64,000 nucleotides of DNA from the NCBI GenBank assembly GCA_022457065.1, contig JAJGBQ010000003.1, forward strand, positions 1,798,001-1,862,000, read 5' to 3'. Every line of letters starts with the position of its first letter. The first letter of the stretch is position 1. Made by a program: the position numbers and the translations under genes. This document shows positions 58,055 through 64,000 of this stretch, one piece after another. Under the pieces are notes generated by a model. That model searched no databases, had not been told where the DNA came from, and saw only the letters and a program-made list of their open reading frames with translations. This stretch comes from Curvularia sp. ZM96 (Eukaryota; Ascomycota; Dothideomycetes; Pleosporales; Pleosporaceae).

Positions 58055-59110
58055 ATGTCTTATGCACACTCTTAGTCGCAGGCTAGCGCTAGCGGACTAG
58101 CTCGTAGTCTGGGGCTAATGCCTAACCTAGCAGTCGACGACGACATGCTAACCCCGAGTGACGACGAAGAGGATGACAATACGCGTTACCTACGAGAATT
58201 GCGGAATCTTAGGCGACAGGCCACGATCTAAGCATAGTAGATAGCTGGCATACAAGAAATAATTAATTAGCTTACGAGCTAGCTAATAGCTACTCTAAAC
58301 GAAAAGAGGTCTACTGTAAAACCTAAGATAGCAATACCTAAGAAGTTTAACGGAAGTCACAGCGAGCTATAGACGTTTATTACTAGCGTTAACTTGTACT
58401 ACGAATATTATGAGGTGCCTAACGACTAAGAAAAGATTCTTATAGTAAGCACTTATATGAAAGGTAAAGTAGCTAGATAGATATAGCCCTACACGAAGGA
58501 TTTCTTGACAGACATAGACAACTATAGGACTAAGGACGAGACTTGGGAACTGTTTAGTAGTTAGAACGGCTTTAAGAAGGAGCTAGGACGCATCTTTAGA
58601 GAAATAGACGAAAAGAAACAGGCGGAGAGAGCGATTACTCGCCTAAAATAGACTAAGTTAGTATCCGCGTATACGGCCGAGTTTAAGCAACTCTAGGCTA
58701 AGATCGACTAGAACGATGCTTTACTTTAAACAGCGTTTGAAGTAGGGCTAAAAGAAAGTGTTAAAGACGGACTTGTATATCACGAAGAGCCGAAAACGTT
58801 ACACGAGCTGATCGAGCTAGCCACACGTATCGATTACAGGCTATAGGAACGGAACGAATAAAAGAAGAGATAGTTTTAACCCTTAACAGCTAATACTAAG
58901 AGATATCGCAGTAATAAGGATAAGAATGGTGATACTATTATAACTAGCAAAGTATAAGAAAAAGCTAAGAATAGGAAAAGCTCTAGAAAGTATAACGATA
59001 GACTGTCTAAGGAAGAACGCTAGAAGCGCTATGATAATAAGGCATGTCTTAGATGCGGGGAGTTAGAACACTTCCGTAGAGACTGCCTAAGAAACGAAGT
59101 TAGCAAATAA
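58055..59110 (+). pseudogene. Gag pseudogene of the gypsy-type element
   Basis: Opens MSYAHS, then shows acidic LAVDDDMLTPSDDEEDD, capsid-like KKFNGSHSEL and LVYHEEPKTLHELIELATRI, and a CCHC knuckle CLRCGELEHFRRDC. At least a dozen in-frame TAA/TAG codons make it untranslatable. All four metal-binding codons of the knuckle are intact. Confidence 0.75.
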
Positions 59111-60839
59111 GCAGTAGTAAAGATTAAGATGCTAAAGGCTTAGCTATCTATCTTGCTATCTATTGAGGAGTTGAACGACAACCTTAGCGACATAGACTTA
59201 TATAAAGAAGCACGCTTAAATAAGGATAACGACTTTAAGGTAGTTCCCTAACCCGCGCAGATAAACGAGGTCACGAGATAGGCAACCCTAGAACCTACTA
59301 ATTAGAAAATTAAGAATAAAGAAATAGACTAACGACTAAGTAGAGGGGAATGTTAGGTATATAGCGATACTACCTACGTAGCGGATACCTATGTGTATCG
59401 CGCCTAACGACTTACTGTCACTAGCATAGAAGCTAACGCCATAATTAGAAAAGCGTTCAAGAAATAGCCTTTCTTTATAGACTCTACTCTACTAGCGTTC
59501 CGACTAGTAGAAGACTACAAAAGGGAGAAAGAACTCTACTAAAGGCTCCACTAGGTCGACTATAGAAGAGATTTCTGCATGTACTACGTAGATAAAAAGG
59601 AACGGAGCAAGCTTAACGAATATAGCTACTGCTATATGCATCTATAGGTAGACGAATACCTAATATTAGATTATTACATCTATAAGGAAGAGCACTAAGA
59701 GGCGCACGAGCGCCTAGAATAGATTAACTACGTAGAGAAATGCTAATTCTATTAAGAACAACGAATCGCGGCAAGGTAGGAGAGCCACTATCTACACAGG
59801 ACAATAACGGCTAAGGAATGCCGAATAGTAGGATATAAGATGTACGACACGACGAAGAATTAGATCCTAACGCTAGAGACACTAGAGGAAATAATGCCAC
59901 ATATAAATATCTACTAGACTTTTTACACTAACGACTCGTGTATAGTACACTTCGATACAAAGGCAAATAATAGTTACTTTCTACGTAGTACTAATCGAAA
60001 GAACTAAAACTAATAGCGCGACAGGACCACGCGCATAAGAGAATAGACACCTAGAAGAGAACTTATACTATATAGGTATAGTAATTAGAGATTATACTAT
60101 AGGGACGCCTATCTAGATTACTTAGCAGCCAAATAGCAAGCCAGAAAATTCCCTAAGGAAAGGAAGAGGTTAGAGAAGGGCCGACGCTCTTAGCTAAAAA
60201 ACTAGGATGCTACTAGGGATAGAGTTAAGCTAGTAAAGGTAGTCCTAAAATAACTCTTAGACAAGTACAAGTCACTAGTAATCGCGCGTTAGAACTAACG
60301 GCGATTATACATATATACAGATATAAGATAAAAGCGACTATAGATAGCAGAGCTATGCGAACTATAATCTTATCCTAAATAGTAGAAAAATATAGAATAT
60401 CCTACTAGAATAAGAAAATTCTATTAGAAGTAGTATTAGCTAAGAATACTTCTATAGCATACAGAAGCGGCATAATTAGGCTTAAGACTAAGTTAGTAAT
60501 ACTAAAAGTAGCAGATATAGAAAGCTAAATAAATATTAGTATTATAGACCTAGAAGAAATAGATCTACTAATTAGTTATAACTAGCTAGATACCTATAAC
60601 CCCGCTATCGACTAGCGAAAGAAGATAATACTTAGCTAAGAACCTGCGCGCAAGGTTGCTAGAGTACAACACGAGATACGCCTAACGAATTAGAGCTTAC
60701 CTAAGAATAGGAGATTCGGCAAGATCTTACTATATAAGATCGCGAGAATCTATGCGAAGAACCCTTAGTAAGTAGGAGTTATATAGATAAGACGAGTCGC
60801 GACTACGAAGAAAGGACCCTTACTACTAGATATACTAGA

Positions 60840-61415
60840 AGTATACTAAACAAACGAGTTTAGAGAACTATTTAAAGAAAACGAGATAATAGACCTAGCT
60901 AAACACTAGAATTAGAATTATAAGATCGTCCTAGAGAAAGGAGCGAAGTTAACGCTAGGAGGCATATACCTAATAGCGCCTAAGCACGATACTAAGCTAC
61001 AGGAATACCTCTAAAAGAACTTAAAGAAGAGATTTATTTAACTAGAATACGGCCTAATAGTCTTACTAATACTATTTATAAAGAAGCCTAATAGTAAATA
61101 GCGACTATATATTAACTACTAAAGGTTAAACGCAAGTACGCGAAAGAATTAATATCCCTTACTACTAATATTAGAGCTTATAGATCGACTCTAGAGAGCT
61201 AAGTAGTTTACGAAGTTTAATATTTAAGAAAGATTTTACTAAATTAGAATTAAGAAAGAAGACGAATAGAAAATAGCGTTTAAAACAAAGTATAAACTAT
61301 ACGAGTATACGGTTATGCTATTTAGTTTAATAAATACACTAGCAACCTTTTAGTTAGTTATTAATAGCGCTCTCTACGAGTACCTTAGAATCTTTGCTAT
61401 AGCCTACCTATAACG
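60840..61415 (+). pseudogene. Reverse transcriptase fragment of the gypsy-type element
   Basis: Recognisable blocks are KKRFI near 61026, RLYINY with RLNAS near 61102-61137, a DRL-x-RAK-x-FTKFNI block near 61183-61222, KIAFKTKYKLYEYTVMLFSL near 61273-61329, and LYEYLRIFAIAYL at the end. Stops interrupt it throughout. The region after AYL, which should contain the catalytic Asp pair, is replaced by unrelated DNA. Confidence 0.7.
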
Positions 61416-61500
61416 GCACACTATCAAACCAACCCAGTGGCCATTCAGCCAATAGATCCAGGACCAGACTGAACTAGATCTGAGTCGGACCCGTATCAGC
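61416..61500. other. Short GC-balanced, CpA-rich island between degraded elements
   Basis: About 85 bp with many intact CpA dinucleotides and no TpA excess, in contrast to both sides. It has no recognised origin. It begins exactly where the gypsy reverse transcriptase reading stops. Confidence 0.5.
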
Positions 61501-61558
61501 TAGTATAAGTACAGACTATCCTATATAGTTATTCTATAGATTTTTAATATTCTTTTAT

Positions 61559-61563
61559 ATAAG
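61559..61563 (+). repeat. Left 5-bp target-site duplication of the solo LTR
   Basis: ATAAG directly precedes the TGTTA terminus and recurs at 61989-61993 after TAACA. Confidence 0.75.
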
Positions 61564-61988
61564 TGTTACGAACCTGAAGGAAGGAGGCACGGCGGTTAAG
61601 TTAAGGAACATCGACACCTAGTCGATGGGGCCATATGTAACGCGGGGGTCAGTGTCACGTGACTCCCTCGGACCTCTATGCACGAGGAGGGGTCTTGGCA
61701 GACTCCTCGTACATAAGCCACAGAGGAAAGCTCCTCGTACATCAGCCACCGAGCAATCCTCGGACTCCTCTGACCGAGGGTTACGAGCATTACTAGTATA
61801 TAGGATAGGCATTGAGCCCTTATGGCTCGATGTGTTCAACTTAAGTTACGAGTACAAGTATCTACAATATAATAGTTACTTGTAGAGACATTGTTTATAT
61901 CACCCTGTTGCTTCATCCGCGAAAAACAACCTCAGAGTCTTGACACCAGAAGTCTTATATTACTTCCACTCAAGATCCACTCTTAACA
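61564..61988. mobile_element. Solo LTR (425 bp), little affected by RIP
   Basis: It starts TGTTACGAACC and ends CTCTTAACA, so its termini are TG...CA with a perfect 5-bp inverted TGTTA/TAACA, and it is flanked by the 5-bp duplication ATAAG. Base composition is balanced, with many CpA and CpG sites, unlike the surrounding TpA-rich DNA. It contains a TATATAGG-like box near 61796. Its short internal open frames are chance. A solo LTR arises by recombination between the two LTRs of a full element; the duplication shows the parent inserted here. The superfamily cannot be told from an LTR alone. Confidence 0.78.
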
Positions 61989-61993
61989 ATAAG
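61989..61993 (+). repeat. Right 5-bp target-site duplication of the solo LTR
   Basis: ATAAG, identical to 61559-61563. Confidence 0.75.
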
Positions 61994-64000
61994 GCTTATA
62001 GGTATCTATTAAATTAAGACTTAATTAACGTCCTACGCACTCCTATATGCCTCTAAGTAACTCTATAGCTAGTACTAATCTAACTAGACTTGCCTATACT
62101 GTTATATTATATTAAAAATCTTATTCTAGCTAGTAATAGCGTTTAAAATAATATCGTAATAGTTTATTAACTACGCCTAAGCCTAGTCTCTCTAGATCTA
62201 ATCTAGATACTTACACTATTACGTCGAATATTTATTTATAGGTAGAATCCCTTTAATCTCCTACTAACTAAAGTCTTTAGGTTTAGAACTTCTACTCCCT
62301 ACTAGAGTTAGATTGCCTTCAGGAAAGTCGCGTTATATACGCTAAGGTAGAAACTTAGAGACTACTAAGAACCTATCTATATTAGAATTAACTACTAATA
62401 GTAGACTAAAATCTCTTAGGCTCGTTAGAGCCTGTAAGAAGATTAACCCGTTTCTAGAGTTAAAAACCCTAACAGGAGAAGTCGACTAGAAAATAACTAG
62501 TCGAAGAAGATAAAGAGAATTTAGAGAAGGACTAGTCTACTACTCTTTAAGTAGAAATCGCTAGGCTAAATAAATAATTAGAACGCCTATAACGTAAAAA
62601 TACTACTCTACTTACTAACTACTTAGTACCTACTACTAAAATACCTCTAACTATACCTAACTAACCTCTAAGCTAATTATAGAGGTATTTATTAGCTACT
62701 CTAGAAGGGCTACGTATTAAACTTACTAAGCGTACTCCCACTATTAACAACCTTAGTAATAGAGTAGATCTAACCTTCTACTAATAGTAGGCGTCTATTA
62801 AGGACCGCCTAACTATTAACTTAGACTACTACTAGAGTAAACGCGCAAGAATAGCACTTATATAGGGATATACTACTAGTATTACTAAAGAATATCTAGA
62901 ACCTTAATATCTAGCTAATTTAGTTAAAGACTAGTTCTAAAATATAGAGGAAATAATTTCGCTACTTAAATTATACTTCGTATCTAGTAACGAGTAGGCG
63001 GAAAGCTAAGCTACTTTCTACCGCTTACTTATAGATAAGAAGAAGACCTTCTCTAAGTTTAAAGCTTAATTTATTAGCATAGCTATTAAAGAATCTATAT
63101 CTAAGTTAGAGTAGTCCTTCTACTTATAGAAAAAGATTATTCCCGTCTTACGAGTTTCTAACTTAGAATTTAAATACCTATAGAATAATTTCTTTAAAAA
63201 AGTAGTAAAACATCTTACTACCTTTAATATAGAAAGAAGAAACACTCTAATTAGATATACTCTAGATACGAAGCATACTAGTATTCCTACTCTACTAATA
63301 AAGCCTTGTACCTACTAGTCTAGAGACTTTAGGCTAATATTCTACGGAGTAAAATCTAATACTACCCTAGCACTAACCTATACCTATTCTAGTACCTCTA
63401 GACTTCCTTCTAAGACTCTAGCACTAGAAAATAAACCTACTAGAAATTATTATAACTATAGTAAGTCTAGACACTATATAAATAAGTGTTCTATACTATA
63501 GGTAAGAGAAATTAAGATAAAATAAGAAAACTTTAAAGAAGCACATAAATACTTATTAGACGAGGATTAGACAGTAAACTAAGAAGTCTAGAAAAACGCT
63601 CTAGTCTAGACTTAAATAAGTATAATCTTGCTAATATTAATCTATTATACTTATTTAGAGAAAAGCACTTCTAAGTGTCTACTATTCTTTATTTAAAAGA
63701 TTACAGTATTAGCCTACACTTACTAGTTAACACTAGAGCCTAAGGTTTCTTATTCTTAAATTCCACTCTTGCTCTAACTATTTCTAGTTCTCTTTAGATA
63801 CCTATTTAAAGACTACTATTTAAGATTATAGTTAAAGAATTTTAAGACTAGATTTAGACTAGAGTAGACAATTATATTTAGTTATATATCTATATTAATA
63901 AGAGAAAGATTCTTAACTATCTCTTTATTATTATAGATTTAAATTCTTAGAATTATATTATTAGAATTAAGTAGCTAAGACGTTTCTAACTTACCCTTAA
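61994..64000 (+). mobile_element. Second RIP-degraded retroelement (gag region), continues past the window
   Basis: AT-rich DNA saturated with TAA/TAG in all frames. On the plus strand, gag-like sequence is readable between about 62500 and 63600, including KKTFSKFKA near 63041, VREIKIK near 63505 and a decayed zinc knuckle YYNYSKSRHYINKC near 63446-63490, where two expected Cys codons read Tyr, as RIP of TGT to TAT would give. The sequence differs from the gag at 58-59 kb, so this is another family. The last 400 bp may be protease or early pol. The solo LTR probably inserted into its 5' part. Confidence 0.65.

Larger units (their letters stand above)
57600..61415 (+). mobile_element. RIP-degraded Ty3/gypsy-type LTR retrotransposon, 3' truncated
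   Basis: The plus strand reads as gag then pol, with many TAA and TAG stops where Gln or Trp codons would be expected, and TpA is abundant while CpA is scarce, the mark of RIP. Gag begins near the ATG at 58055. A CCHC zinc knuckle survives at 59045-59086. Reverse transcriptase-like sequence runs from about 60840 to 61415, including an INY-x-RLNAS block and the stretch KYKLYEYTVMLFSL. It breaks off at the point where the catalytic YxDD would begin. RNase H and integrase are not seen. The 5' boundary is approximate; GC-richer DNA with an inverted GCTATCCC/GGGATAGC pair at 57612-57668 may be part of an LTR. Confidence 0.8.

Noticed and set aside
61596..61885. Short open frames on both strands within the balanced-composition island
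   Set aside because: They lie inside the solo LTR, which explains the composition; the frames share repeats of the LTR rather than protein features.

Overview
The window looks like a chromosome arm segment of a filamentous ascomycete, most likely a Dothideomycete (Pleosporales-like); that placement is inference from gene content. Supporting signs are short 45-110 nt spliceosomal introns with CTGAC/CTAAC-type branch sites, a dispersed 5S rRNA gene, Pezizomycotina-type gene families (class IV chitin synthase, CYP53, an AspRS-DUF2156 fusion) and retroelements that carry the marks of repeat-induced point mutation (RIP).

Layout. 1-20 kb is conserved housekeeping and cell-wall territory: the 3' part of a second PKA catalytic subunit; a divergent pair of mitochondrial ribosomal protein bL21m and NSA2; a WD40 protein; a class IV chitin synthase divergent from an SKT5/Chs4-type Sel1-repeat protein ending in a CaaX box; a class I aminotransferase; the oligosaccharyltransferase subunit OST2; and a TMEM14-family protein. 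21-29 kb is accessory metabolism: a secreted AA8-AA12 PQQ-dependent sugar dehydrogenase, then a candidate organosulfur module made of a dimethylsulfone-monooxygenase-like (SfnG) enzyme, a GPR1/FUN34/YaaH membrane protein with an uncertain 5' end, and an SfnB/DszC-like acyl-CoA-dehydrogenase-fold flavoenzyme.

30-51.5 kb returns to conserved genes: an ErdS-like sterol aspartylation enzyme, a CYP53 benzoate 4-hydroxylase, a minus-strand 5S rRNA gene, TFIID subunit TAF2, a BAH/PHD-like/AT-hook chromatin protein (EPR-1-like candidate), a Caf120/Skg3-type PH-domain protein and an EthD-family small protein.

51.5-64 kb is gene-poor and becomes AT-rich. It holds a 595-bp MITE with perfect 67-bp terminal inverted repeats and a 9-bp target duplication, a small secreted six-cysteine protein (effector candidate), then a RIP-degraded Ty3/gypsy element, a second RIP-degraded retroelement, and a fresher solo LTR with a 5-bp target duplication nested in the degraded DNA. 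An effector-like gene beside RIP-affected repeats is the arrangement known from plant-associated Dothideomycetes.

Functional links. The chitin synthase and the Chs4-like activator are expected to act on the same enzyme complex. The SfnG-like and SfnB/DszC-like enzymes both belong to reduced-flavin-dependent families of bacterial sulfur scavenging, and they flank a small-solute transporter; this is the best candidate for an undescribed fungal pathway here. All exon boundaries were read by eye from splice motifs and reading-frame continuity, with no alignment or expression data.
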